Shown here in pieces: positions 1 to 6,864 of a stretch of 14,457 nt of DNA. The notes under the pieces are model-generated. The model was not told where the DNA came from. It did not search any database and saw only the letters and a list, made by a program, of their open reading frames with translations. The position numbers and the translations under genes are program-made. This stretch comes from Candidatus Fermentithermobacillaceae bacterium (GTDB taxonomy: Bacteria > Bacillota > Sulfobacillia > Fermentithermobacillales > Fermentithermobacillaceae). Position 1 is the stretch's first letter. Every line of letters begins with the position of its first letter. The stretch is taken from the NCBI GenBank assembly GCA_012842105.1, contig DUTL01000128.1, positions 1-14,457 on the forward strand, given 5' to 3'.

Positions 1-7
1 GCTTTCA

Positions 8-208
8 GCGATTTCGCTTACAGGCGGATAAAGGCATGGAAGACTGGATATGTGAACCTTTCTTATCGCCAATTTTCAGCATTGAACCGTGATTTTCAGG
101 CTCAATACGAAACCTGAGAAGACCGGCAGGCTGAAGCAAACGACTGCCGGTCATACATGCAAGACTCAGTGTCTCTTTAATATTGCCCGTGAGTCTGAAA
201 GGATTTTC
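8..208 (-). pseudogene. Possible tyrosine recombinase (integrase) remnant
   Basis: An open frame of about 67 codons between stops (TAA at 211-209, TGA at 7-5) on the minus strand. Its translation has features like the start of a tyrosine recombinase catalytic domain: an ACMTGSR segment matching the TGxR box of the first catalytic arginine, an LLRFRIEPEN segment in the usual LRxxDI position, and a GDKKGSHIQ...MPLS segment resembling the beta-hairpin with the catalytic lysine. The glutamate usual three residues after the arginine is glutamine here. The second half of the domain (HxxR, H/W, Tyr) is cut off by the stop, so if real it is a decayed fragment. It overlaps a competing plus-strand open frame (1-117, 38 codons, no recognisable family). 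The match is by eye and could be chance. Confidence 0.22.
121..152. repeat. Perfect 9-bp inverted repeat
   Basis: GACCGGCAG (121-129) and CTGCCGGTC (144-152) form perfect arms around a 14-nt loop. No T-tract follows on either side, so it is not a convincing intrinsic terminator. It lies about 85 bp before the XRE gene and inside the possible recombinase remnant, so it may be coincidental. Confidence 0.4.
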
Positions 209-225
209 TTAGACGATCCTTTCAG
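195..225 (+). promoter_or_regulatory. Putative operator or RBS hairpin of the XRE gene
   Basis: A perfect 10-bp inverted repeat, CTGAAAGGAT (195-204) and ATCCTTTCAG (216-225), with an 11-nt spacer. The right arm runs into the ribosome binding site CAGGAG (223-228), nine bases before the XRE start codon. A weak -10-like TAATAT lies at 178-183, so the repeat would sit just downstream of a transcription start. XRE repressors commonly bind such dyads to control their own genes. In RNA the same repeat would fold and partly mask the ribosome binding site. Either reading gives autoregulation; the sequence does not decide between them. Confidence 0.5.
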
Positions 226-237
226 GAGATGCATTAA

Positions 238-618
238 ATGAAAAACAGTTTGCAGAATCTTGGAACAGCGCTTCGATCTTTTCGAAGGCAACGCGGCCTT
301 ACACAAGAGCAATTGGCGGAACGGGCGGATTTGCATTCGACGTACATTGCAAAGATTGAGGCGGGGCAGAGGCTGCCCAGCCTTGATACGCTTATTTCAA
401 TTGCAGATGCGCTGCAGATTCCAGTGTCTGCGGTCATAGTAGAAGTTGAACGCCAGGGCAAACCCGGTATTCTGCATGATGCCAGGGCCGGGCAGCCTTC
501 TGAGAACCTTCAGCAAGTGAAAAGGGAAATATCCTACATGCTGGAAGACCTCGATCTTGATCAAAGCCTCCTGCTAAGAGAGATTATCCGGGCGATAAGG
601 GCGTACATGACTGATTGA
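238..618 (+). CDS. XRE-family helix-turn-helix transcriptional regulator
   Basis: A 126-residue DNA-binding protein, probably a repressor. Residues about 8-67 form a canonical Cro/C1-type HTH: LGTALRSFRRQRGLTQEQLA is followed by a recognition-helix region (HSTYIAKIEAG) and PSLDTLISIADAL. The remaining ~60 residues are hydrophilic with an acidic helical segment (YMLEDLDLDQSLLLREIIRAI), a likely dimerisation tail with no enzymatic or membrane domain. The ATG at 238 is preceded by CAGGAG at good spacing. It stands alone on the plus strand, with non-coding DNA on both sides and the convergent membrane-protein operon beyond. A perfect 10-bp dyad upstream suggests it controls itself. Other targets cannot be read from the window. 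Similar small regulators are found in mobile elements and restriction systems, which fits the possible integrase remnant upstream, but that link is only suggestive. Confidence 0.88.
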   Translation: MKNSLQNLGTALRSFRRQRGLTQEQLAERADLHSTYIAKIEAGQRLPSLDTLISIADALQIPVSAVIVEVERQGKPGILHDARAGQPSENLQQVKREISYMLEDLDLDQSLLLREIIRAIRAYMTD

Positions 619-939
619 TCTCTGCGCAACCTCGTTCGTCTTCCGGGGTACGAACTATGAGACCTCAGTACGACGGGCCAATCGTAAGAAAGGGCCAACT
701 CTCAAGCCCGGTTTCCCCGGTAACCGCCACTGGATACCGGAAACGCCCGGCCTGATTCGGGTTGTACAGGTGATTCTGCAACCTTGTAGGGGCCCCCCGG
801 GCAGCCGGTTTGCTCCCATGTGGTTGAGACGCACAAGAAATCGAGAAGGGCCAGGTTGCGATTGCATCCTTCGCATCCTAGCCCTTTCTATACTCTGCTT
901 TCTACAACGGAATTATGCATATAATCCCTGTAAAAACGA
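619..939. other. Non-coding region rich in inverted repeats
   Basis: This 321-nt stretch lies between the convergent XRE gene and the membrane operon. I see no credible gene; a 73-codon minus frame has no recognisable family. Several hairpins are visible: GTTTCCccGGTA (711-722) with TACCGGAAAC (735-744); CCCG (746-749) with CGGG (758-761); and a nested stem at 846-886. It also contains GGGGCCCCCCGGGC near 788-801. The density of stems is high for a simple gap and suggests a structured RNA, a relic of a mobile element or a double terminator. No T-tracts support a classical terminator. Confidence 0.4.
846..886. terminator. Nested hairpin, possible bidirectional terminator
   Basis: An outer stem AAGGGC (846-851)/GCCCTT (881-886) and an inner stem TGCGA (857-861)/TCGCA (871-875) are separated by a symmetric 5x5 internal loop. 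It lies about 55 bp beyond the end of the minus-strand operon and 230 bp after the XRE gene. The plus side continues with TTCTA and the minus side with CTCGATTTCTTG, so a strong U-tract is missing in both directions. Terminator is the best guess from position only. Confidence 0.3.
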
Positions 940-1545
940 TTAGAGTTTGATGAGATGAATCCATTCCCTGAACATGAAATCAATACGGCCTATCAGGAGC
1001 GATATGCGCCCCATGACTGCATTGCCGAAACTCGCGCCGAAAGTTATCATTATTATCCACTTGCCAACTTCCGCCGAGGTTTTCAGCGCCCTCGACGGCT
1101 TGAAAGTGAAGAAGAAATAGCTTAGCACTGCAAGTGTGCCGAGCACAATTATCACATTGTTTACTGAGTTGAATGGCAAAATAGTGGCGCTTAATTGTTT
1201 CACAAACTGCTCAATGACCACACTGCGAATGGTTATGCCTGCCCCTATTCCCACAATAAACGAAATGGGAATCCGTCTCATCCAGTTGTACTGCGTTCCG
1301 GCATATGGAGCAAAAAGCATTAGCCCCATTGCCACAGGAATCAGCACCTGAAACTGCCGGCCTTCCACGAGAGGCTGCCAGCCTTTGGTTACTACGTTGG
1401 AAAAGCCGAGCACAATAGAGTATCCTGCGGCTGCGCCAACGTATATATGTTCAACCGCTTTGTAAAACTCATTTTCGGAAAACAGATAGGAAAAGACGGC
1501 GATGGTCATAAGCGCTCCTACCCAAATACCTACATCAGTGCTCAC
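940..1545 (-). CDS. Polytopic membrane protein of a conserved four-gene module (fourth gene)
   Basis: A 201-residue integral membrane protein of unknown function. About six hydrophobic segments are visible, at residues ~8-24, 33-52, 66-84, 92-110, 129-148 and 163-187. The C-terminal part holds a distinctive GASFGNAVMGRISLLIGRI stretch, where Gly, Asn and Arg lie inside or beside a helix, which hints at a functional rather than purely structural membrane segment. The GTG start at 1545 overlaps the TGA stop of the upstream gene (GTGA) and follows AGGGAGGG at good spacing, so the two are very likely translationally coupled. From memory, similar stretches occur in unannotated proteins of other bacteria next to homologues of its three neighbours; I could not check this. 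No transporter or enzyme signature is recognisable. Confidence 0.85.
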   Translation of the reverse strand: MSTDVGIWVGALMTIAVFSYLFSENEFYKAVEHIYVGAAAGYSIVLGFSNVVTKGWQPLVEGRQFQVLIPVAMGLMLFAPYAGTQYNWMRRIPISFIVGIGAGITIRSVVIEQFVKQLSATILPFNSVNNVIIVLGTLAVLSYFFFTFKPSRALKTSAEVGKWIIMITFGASFGNAVMGRISLLIGRIDFMFREWIHLIKL

Positions 1546-2375
1546 TGCACGCCCTCCCTTCCGGCTAGCTCCTTTGAACGTTTAACGAAATATGAAATGT
1601 TGCCGAACACGATGAATATGGTTATCAGGATGTGTCCCAGGCTTTGAGCATCCATGGCTGCCACTGCTCCGCCCGGGCGATTCGTGACGATTTCATATTC
1701 TGCTGCTGACCGCAACCCTGTGAGCAGGCCCGACAGCTGGCCGCTATGCACAAAAGGTTCTGCCTGGGGTGCCGCGACTGTTATCACGGCGCCTATCATG
1801 GGTACATCTAGATCGCCCACTTGGCGTACCCATGCTTCGGCGCTTGAATCTGTAAAGAAGATCCAGGCTTTTGTGTCAGGCGCTCCTGTAATCCCCTGGA
1901 GAATAGGGAGGGTGCTTGTAGTATTGCCTCGCCAATCCCTGGGAAAGGTTCGCTTGAGGTCCCGTGCGTATGCCGCAAGAGCGGTCTCGCCTCCTGCCAT
2001 GAACCCCAGGTTGCAAAAATCAGTTCCGTACACCTTCCCGCTTTCTTCGTAGGGGAGTAAGAGTTTCTCGGCAATCATGGGACCCTGGGCGTTTAGGGAT
2101 ACTGTAATGATCTTAATATTCCTATCAAACAAGTCCCTGAAGATAGCTTTTGCAATCGGCTCTACATCAGGCGCCCCGTCTACGTTATATCCGAAGTCGC
2201 ATATTACCGTGTCTCCAGGTTCAAGGCGGCTCAATTGCTCGTATGCTTTGGTTGTCCAATGGCTTATTGAAATACGAATCCCTATAGGGCGTACCATAGG
2301 GATTAGGAGCACAAGCACAAGAAGGACGTAAAGCACTCGCTTATCAATGTCGCCTAGTTTCATCAATACATCCAT
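1542..2375 (-). CDS. Membrane-anchored alpha/beta-domain protein of unknown function (third gene of module)
   Basis: A 277-residue protein with one helix at each end and a soluble domain of about 200 residues between them. TM1 is residues ~13-34 after a short charged N-terminus; TM2 is ~242-263 (HILITIFIVFGNISYF), followed by a basic tail. The central domain alternates beta-like and helical stretches (DTVICDFGYN, IKIITVSLN, KAWIFFTDS, MIGAVITVAAP), which looks Rossmann-like. Conserved-looking motifs include VDGAPDVEPIAKAI, SGQLSGLLTGLRSAAEYE and MDAQSLGHILI. No nucleotide-binding loop or catalytic set that I can name is present. The ATG at 2375 follows AAGGAGG. Sixteen bases separate it from the gene upstream and it overlaps the next gene by four, so it is mid-operon. 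Domain side is ambiguous; the charges slightly favour an extracytoplasmic domain. It resembles a family I remember only as hypothetical proteins. Confidence 0.85.
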   Translation of the reverse strand: MDVLMKLGDIDKRVLYVLLVLVLLIPMVRPIGIRISISHWTTKAYEQLSRLEPGDTVICDFGYNVDGAPDVEPIAKAIFRDLFDRNIKIITVSLNAQGPMIAEKLLLPYEESGKVYGTDFCNLGFMAGGETALAAYARDLKRTFPRDWRGNTTSTLPILQGITGAPDTKAWIFFTDSSAEAWVRQVGDLDVPMIGAVITVAAPQAEPFVHSGQLSGLLTGLRSAAEYEIVTNRPGGAVAAMDAQSLGHILITIFIVFGNISYFVKRSKELAGREGVQ

Positions 2376-2391
2376 GCTGTTGCCTCCTTCT

Positions 2392-3015
2392 TTATTCCTG
2401 GCCCATACCCAGGTGTGTACGATCTATTCCGGTTATGATCCGGAGGCTTACGCCGATCATCCCTATTGCACTGCTTATCATGATGGCTCTCATCCCGGCA
2501 AGGTTGGGCACCTGCATTAGCCAGGTTGCCATCTTCGGCAGGTACGGGTGGATCAGATCTCCGATTGGGGCGCGCCCCAGCATAACAATGATTCCAGTGA
2601 TCAGCAGCGCAGCAGCTTGTCCTGACTGAGCCCTGAATGCGCGATAGGCGGCTGAAGCCAGGTGAAAGCAAGCCATTGCATAAAACGCAGACCCACAGGG
2701 AGTTATGATGTTGTCAAAGATAAACACAAAGGCTCTGGCGTCTGTGCCAAAGAAAATACCTGCGATTACCGTGGCGAACATGGATGCCAGAAGCAGCCCG
2801 CTGTGAACGGCGTTTTGATGTCTGGCTGTTATGTTGCGTAGGTGCCGTGCCGCAAGGTTGATTGCAGCCAGCGCCAGCGCAAAAGCTGCTACAAGAATGG
2901 CCCAGTTTTGAAGTTCTTTGGCACCGTTCGCGAGCCCTGGAATGTTGTGAAAGTACTCGAGGATCATAAAGATGCCTGCTACGGTTGTGACAATAATTGG
3001 TACCTCTCTCTTCAA
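2392..3015 (-). CDS. Polytopic membrane protein of a conserved four-gene module (second gene)
   Basis: A 207-residue integral membrane protein of unknown function. Hydrophobic segments lie at about residues 5-22, 38-56, 72-90, 101-123, 133-148 and 172-194. Two loops stand out: AAYRAFRAQSGQAAALLI, a basic loop probably facing the cytoplasm, and MLGRAPIGD, a Gly/Pro-rich segment at a membrane edge. Near the C-terminus, SLRIITGIDRTHLGM is another conserved-looking stretch. The start is TTG at 3015, chosen because AGGAGGTG stands ahead of it at normal spacing and the frame begins with a plausible charged N-terminus before TM1. It lies 18 bases after the first gene of the operon and 16 before the third. 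It has no similarity that I recognise to characterised transporters. Confidence 0.84.
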   Translation of the reverse strand: MKREVPIIVTTVAGIFMILEYFHNIPGLANGAKELQNWAILVAAFALALAAINLAARHLRNITARHQNAVHSGLLLASMFATVIAGIFFGTDARAFVFIFDNIITPCGSAFYAMACFHLASAAYRAFRAQSGQAAALLITGIIVMLGRAPIGDLIHPYLPKMATWLMQVPNLAGMRAIMISSAIGMIGVSLRIITGIDRTHLGMGQE

Positions 3016-3033
3016 ATCTACACCTCCTTAGGC

Positions 3034-3807
3034 CTAAAAATTCAAAATGGCCTCAAACCAGTTAAAACCGGCTGTACTGCATATTGCACCGGTGAGTATC
3101 CACAGAAACGCGAGCAATTTGGCGTAATCCTGGCCCCTGATTGCGCCAAGCCGCATAGGATCTTCAGAAATATAGGCGCCTGCGGCCATCAATTCTTCGC
3201 CGATCATGGTGTAGTCGCAAGCCGCAGTAAAGAAAGGTAACTGGTACGTACTTTCTGTTCCTGATATGGAGATTGCGTTAACAGCTGCAGATGCTTCAGC
3301 GAAGTTTATGGCTTCTGATGCAAAGTGCCCGACAAGAATCGTAGCAGCTACCTTTTCTCTCTGAATTATGCCAAGGCAGGCTGCGGTGTAGGCGTATTGC
3401 TCCGGAGAAGTGAACACAACTGTGCCTGGATTATACCTGTCTGCTTTACCCTCCATTACATAGGCCTGACGCACTACCTGTTCTGTCAGCGGATATACGT
3501 TAGGGTATGCAATTGCCACGATCATCTCGGTGTCATATCTTGCAGCCAGCCTTGCCGCGTAATATATGATGTCAAGCGCGGCAAATGTAGGCGCTGCTGT
3601 CGACGTTGTAATATCTGACCATCCCGGCGTACAGAAAATAGGTTTCCCCATTTCAGTGGCCCTGCCGACCGCTTCTTCTATGGCCTCCAGCCCTGCTATG
3701 CGCCTGATTGTGGGGAGGCTTGTATGAGCACGCCTTATCCCCAGCATCATTGTGATAAAGATGGTAAGAAGTGAAACAAGGCCTGCTACCCTTCCGGCAA
3801 CTAACAT
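3034..3807 (-). CDS. DUF6754-like membrane-anchored protein (first gene of module)
   Basis: A 257-residue protein of unknown function, first in a minus-strand operon of four. The ATG at 3807 is chosen over an upstream in-frame ATG at 3936 because AGGAGGTG precedes it at ideal spacing and the extra 43 residues look like untranslated leader. TM1 is residues ~5-24; a second hydrophobic segment lies near the C-terminus (KLLAFLWILTGAICSTAGF). Between them is an alpha/beta domain of about 195 residues with motifs such as EMGKPIFCTPG, YYAARLAARYDTEMIV, ILVGHFASEAINFAEA, QLPFFTAACDYTMIGEEL and MRLGAIRGQDYAKLL. These match my memory of the family Pfam names DUF6754; that assignment is unchecked. Basic residues after TM1 (RRAH, IRR) favour a cytoplasmic domain. 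Its layout (helix, alpha/beta domain, helix) parallels the third gene, suggesting two related or partner subunits. Confidence 0.85.
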   Translation of the reverse strand: MLVAGRVAGLVSLLTIFITMMLGIRRAHTSLPTIRRIAGLEAIEEAVGRATEMGKPIFCTPGWSDITTSTAAPTFAALDIIYYAARLAARYDTEMIVAIAYPNVYPLTEQVVRQAYVMEGKADRYNPGTVVFTSPEQYAYTAACLGIIQREKVAATILVGHFASEAINFAEASAAVNAISISGTESTYQLPFFTAACDYTMIGEELMAAGAYISEDPMRLGAIRGQDYAKLLAFLWILTGAICSTAGFNWFEAILNF

Positions 3808-4197
3808 AAAGGTACACCTCCTAGTTAAAACTTGGATCTCCCTGTATTCGGGTTTCCCCAGCTTGACGATACATGAAACACAAAAGTTCTCTTCCAAGTT
3901 GCTGTACGATAATGAACTCCGGCAGTCAAACCTCAAGGTGAAACTAATAAGTATTCAAAAGCATAATGCTTGGAGAGGAAAAATGCAACGTGTGTTCAGC
4001 AAAGGTGTCAGAGCTTTGTTACTGGTTTGCAGGAGGAACTCACTCATCGATGCCGAACTTAGCGATTGCAGGTGATATTATCTACGTGACGTACTATATA
4101 GGTAGTGTTATCCAAATACCTTGTTGCGTTGTGCAATAAGGCTCATAAAGGGAACCAGGGCACCAAAAGGCCCGTATACAGGAAAGGAGAATGGACA
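3808..4197. promoter_or_regulatory. Divergent promoter region between the membrane operon and the desulfhydrase gene
   Basis: A 390-bp gap between two outward-facing genes, so it must hold both promoters. On the minus side a weak candidate is TTGCAT (3988-3983) and TATGCT (3965-3960), 17 bp apart, which would leave a ~150-nt leader for the membrane operon. On the plus side TATATA (4095-4100) is a possible -10 without a good -35. Open frames reported across this gap lack ribosome binding sites and coding character, so I treat it as non-coding. Confidence 0.4.
4119..4141 (+). promoter_or_regulatory. Inverted repeat in the leader of the desulfhydrase gene
   Basis: CCTTGTTGC (4119-4127) and GCAATAAGG (4133-4141) flank a 5-nt loop. 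The arms pair at all positions if one G-U pair is allowed, giving a compact 9-bp RNA stem, or an imperfect DNA dyad. It lies about 20 bp after a TATATA box and 57 bp before the start codon, a typical operator or leader-hairpin position. Confidence 0.4.
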
Positions 4198-5184
4198 ATG
4201 GATCTCACCGGTTTTAGAAGATTGAACTTATTCTCGCGGCCTACGCCTCTGCAGGAATTACCCAGGCTGCAGAAAGCGATTGAATGCAAGCCTCGTATTT
4301 TCATGAAGCGGGACGACCTTACACAGTCAGGGCTTGGAGGCAACAAGAACCGGAAACTGGACTTTGTTATGGCGGAAGCTGTTTCGATGGGCTCGGATGT
4401 AATTATTACCTGGGCAGGGGTACAGTCAAACCACTGCCGCCAAACTCTTGCAGCCGCAAAGCAACTGGGCATGGAGTGCCACCTGATTCTTGGCGGTGAA
4501 GAACCTGCCGCAAAGCAAGGAAACCTGCTGTACTTCACCATCCTCAAGGCAAACCTGCATTTTGTGCCCGGTAATGATGATCTGGACAAGGTTGCCCGTG
4601 ATCTCGCAGAGGAGTTGAAGAAAAAGGGGCGCAAACCATATGTGGTTCCCATCGGAGCTTCTACGCCTCTCGGGGCTCTAGGATATGTGGAGAGCACAAA
4701 AGAAGTAATAGAGCAGGGGGCTCAGTTAGGCATGAGTTTTGGCCACGCCTTTCTTGCTACCGGATCAGCCGGCACCCAGGCCGGCGCAGAAGTGGAGGCA
4801 CGGGAAAAGTGCCCGTCAATGAAAATCCACGGGGTATCTGTAAGCAGAGATGCAGCGCAACAGCAAAAATCAGTGGCTGAAGTGGCCAACGGGACCTATG
4901 CCCTTCTTGGGATTGACAAGACAGTGAGCCCTGATGACATTATTGTGCATGATGAGTATTACGGCGGGCAATATGCAGTACCAACCCAGGCCGGCAACGA
5001 AGCCATACGGCTGGTGGCTGAAACCGAAGGTATTCTGTTGGATCCTGTTTATACCGGCAAGGCCATGTCGGGGATGATTGACATGCTTCGTAGAGGCCGC
5101 CTTGATGATGCCGGGGCAGTCCTGTTTTTCCATACAGGGGGGTATCCCGCTATCTTCGCGTTTGCTGATTGCTTTCAGGAGTAA
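4198..5184 (+). CDS. D-cysteine desulfhydrase family PLP-dependent enzyme
   Basis: A 328-residue cytoplasmic pyridoxal-phosphate enzyme of the D-cysteine desulfhydrase / ACC deaminase family (fold type II). D-cysteine desulfhydrase splits D-cysteine into pyruvate, ammonia and sulfide; close relatives act on L-cysteate or on 1-aminocyclopropane-1-carboxylate, and the sequence does not settle the substrate. Visible hallmarks are KRDDLTQSGLGGNKNRKLDF with the PLP lysine at about residue 50, the GVQSNHCRQT segment (residues 74-83) that binds the substrate carboxylate, a TGSAGTQAG phosphate-binding loop near residue 187, LDPVYTGKAMSGM, and the C-terminal FHTGGYPAIFAF. Length matches the family. 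The ATG at 4198 is preferred over an in-frame TTG at 4105 because AAAGGAGA precedes it and homology begins there. It stands alone, facing a convergent diguanylate cyclase. Confidence 0.92.
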   Translation: MDLTGFRRLNLFSRPTPLQELPRLQKAIECKPRIFMKRDDLTQSGLGGNKNRKLDFVMAEAVSMGSDVIITWAGVQSNHCRQTLAAAKQLGMECHLILGGEEPAAKQGNLLYFTILKANLHFVPGNDDLDKVARDLAEELKKKGRKPYVVPIGASTPLGALGYVESTKEVIEQGAQLGMSFGHAFLATGSAGTQAGAEVEAREKCPSMKIHGVSVSRDAAQQQKSVAEVANGTYALLGIDKTVSPDDIIVHDEYYGGQYAVPTQAGNEAIRLVAETEGILLDPVYTGKAMSGMIDMLRRGRLDDAGAVLFFHTGGYPAIFAFADCFQE

Positions 5185-5304
5185 TGCATTACATGTGTTA
5201 GAAGACTGTAACCTGCGGCAGCGGTTAGAGTAGCCTGGGGTGTTTGATTGTTTGGTGGCGCCGGGGGTTGATCTGAATTTGCAGTAACTGCTGTGCAAGA
5301 ATAT

Positions 5305-6666
5305 TCAGTTCAAATTCCATGCGCCCTCAACACGGTTTTTCGACAGTCTCTTGGCCTTGTACATAGCTTTGTCAGCGCCTTGGATCAGTTCTTCTGCAGT
5401 GTTCGCATATTCGGGGAACGATGATACCCCTATGGAAACCGTGTTATTGCAGTCTTTCATTACGGCCTGCCGGATACGTTGGGCTACTGTTAAGGCGTCG
5501 TCCGGCTTAATTCCCGGAAGAACTACAGTAAATTCTTCGCCACCGTAGCGAGCGGCAATGTCCGTGCTGCGGATATTTGAAAGCAGGACGGCTGCAATGC
5601 CTTTCAGAATCCGGTCGCCCATTTGATGGCCGTAAGTATCGTTGAAATGCTTGAAATCATCTACGTCTATCATGAGAAGCGATACGCTGCGGTCTTTGTG
5701 CTCTGCAATTTCGGTTTGCAGTGCGTTCTGGAAAAAACGACGGTTATAGAGCCCGGTTAGGCTATCCTTTGATGCAAGGTCTTTAAGGACGTGGCGCGAT
5801 TGATTGATAACCAGAATGATTGCAACAAATATGAGAACTACAGGTAGAAACAGCAACACATAGAAATGATAATTAGAGAATCTTGCCTTCATGTTGTTTA
5901 ACAAGAATGTATCATATGGCCTGGATACGGTTACCACCCATTCGGGTTTGGGCACGGAAGCCGTTCCCTGTAAGTATGCCGGCGTCTTCCGTGTGGCAAT
6001 ACGGCTCAAAACTGCAATTATACCGGGTACAGGTTCTTTCTGTAATGCAACACCCGGATTAGACAAAATCATCTCGTTGCTGCCAACCCAAAGCGAGATT
6101 TTGTCCCCGGCGTTTCCCAGCAAGGTGGCCTGGGCAATATGCTTCAGATTTGTGAGGGCAATCACCAACCTCCCTTCGCTTTCATTGTCTGAAAGTGATT
6201 GAGCAGCACTTGCAAAGACATAGTTGTCTTCGCCGTACTCATTGTCGGCAAGCAGTATTTTACATTCATCAACCAATTCATATAAGTCATAGTTTCTCAC
6301 AAGAAAATCAAAACCGTAACCCACCGGAGCTCCCGCCACCGGTGAGCCGTCTGTATCAAGCACAAACAATGCTTCATACGAGGGAGACAGTTCCATTATT
6401 TCCGCGAAGCACTCGGTTATGGTTTGGGGATTTCTTGCTTGAATCACAGGGTTCAGCGCAATTATTTCCACACGTTCACGTGTTTGCTTGAAAGTATCTT
6501 CCAGGCGCGATGCAACGATTTCAGCCCTGTTCTCCAAAGCCCTTTCCGTATCTGAAACAGCCTCTTCAATTTGCCCGGAGATCAAAGAACCGGCGAATAT
6601 GAGAAGTACAATGAATCCGATAACCAGTAAAGAGAGAATATTCAGCAGGCTTGTTCGCTTTTGCAT
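5305..6666 (-). CDS. Membrane-bound diguanylate cyclase (GGDEF) with extracytoplasmic sensor
   Basis: A 453-residue enzyme that makes cyclic di-GMP from two GTP. TM1 lies at residues ~8-30, a sensor region of about 230 residues at ~31-260, TM2 at ~266-288, and the GGDEF domain at ~295-450. The catalytic motif is GGEEF at about 375-379, an active variant. An RSTD five residues before it fits the RxxD inhibitory site, so product inhibition is expected. The LTGLYNRRFF start and GADKAMYKAK end of the domain are intact. The sensor part has a helical N-terminus (ENRAEIVASRLEDTF) followed by a probable Cache-type fold, consistent with small-molecule sensing. The ATG at 6666 directly precedes TM1; the frame extends upstream to 6852, but those 62 residues look non-coding. 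It converges on the desulfhydrase gene. No phosphodiesterase is nearby. Confidence 0.9.
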   Translation of the reverse strand: MQKRTSLLNILSLLVIGFIVLLIFAGSLISGQIEEAVSDTERALENRAEIVASRLEDTFKQTRERVEIIALNPVIQARNPQTITECFAEIMELSPSYEALFVLDTDGSPVAGAPVGYGFDFLVRNYDLYELVDECKILLADNEYGEDNYVFASAAQSLSDNESEGRLVIALTNLKHIAQATLLGNAGDKISLWVGSNEMILSNPGVALQKEPVPGIIAVLSRIATRKTPAYLQGTASVPKPEWVVTVSRPYDTFLLNNMKARFSNYHFYVLLFLPVVLIFVAIILVINQSRHVLKDLASKDSLTGLYNRRFFQNALQTEIAEHKDRSVSLLMIDVDDFKHFNDTYGHQMGDRILKGIAAVLLSNIRSTDIAARYGGEEFTVVLPGIKPDDALTVAQRIRQAVMKDCNNTVSIGVSSFPEYANTAEELIQGADKAMYKAKRLSKNRVEGAWNLN

Positions 6667-6864
6667 CTTACATACAACCTTTTTACACACCTTGCCAGGC
6701 GCTGTCAAAAACCTGAAACACTCTCTTCGTCCAGAGATAAGCTGCGCTGCCAGTTTGAACACTATCTTACCATAATTAGGTGCTGATAACCATTCGAAGA
6801 TGTCTTTTCCATCATGCCTGAGGTTCTGTGCACATGGCAGGGGATCATGCATTTCTTGGCTTAA

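Noticed and set aside
655..876. 73-codon minus-strand frame downstream of the membrane operon
   Set aside because: No recognisable family, no ribosome binding site, and it lies in a hairpin-rich gap; Pro/Gly/Arg-rich composition is expected from GC-rich non-coding DNA.
920..925. Perfect TATAAT on the plus strand
   Set aside because: No -35 element at suitable distance, and it would only drive antisense transcription into the membrane operon.
3752..4075. 107-codon plus-strand open frame across the divergent promoter region
   Set aside because: No ribosome binding site, composition unlike the neighbours, and it runs antisense over the well-supported start of the first membrane-operon gene.
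5209..5227. TAACC...GGTTA stem between the convergent desulfhydrase and diguanylate cyclase genes
   Set aside because: Only five base pairs with a 9-nt loop and no T-tract; too weak to call a terminator.
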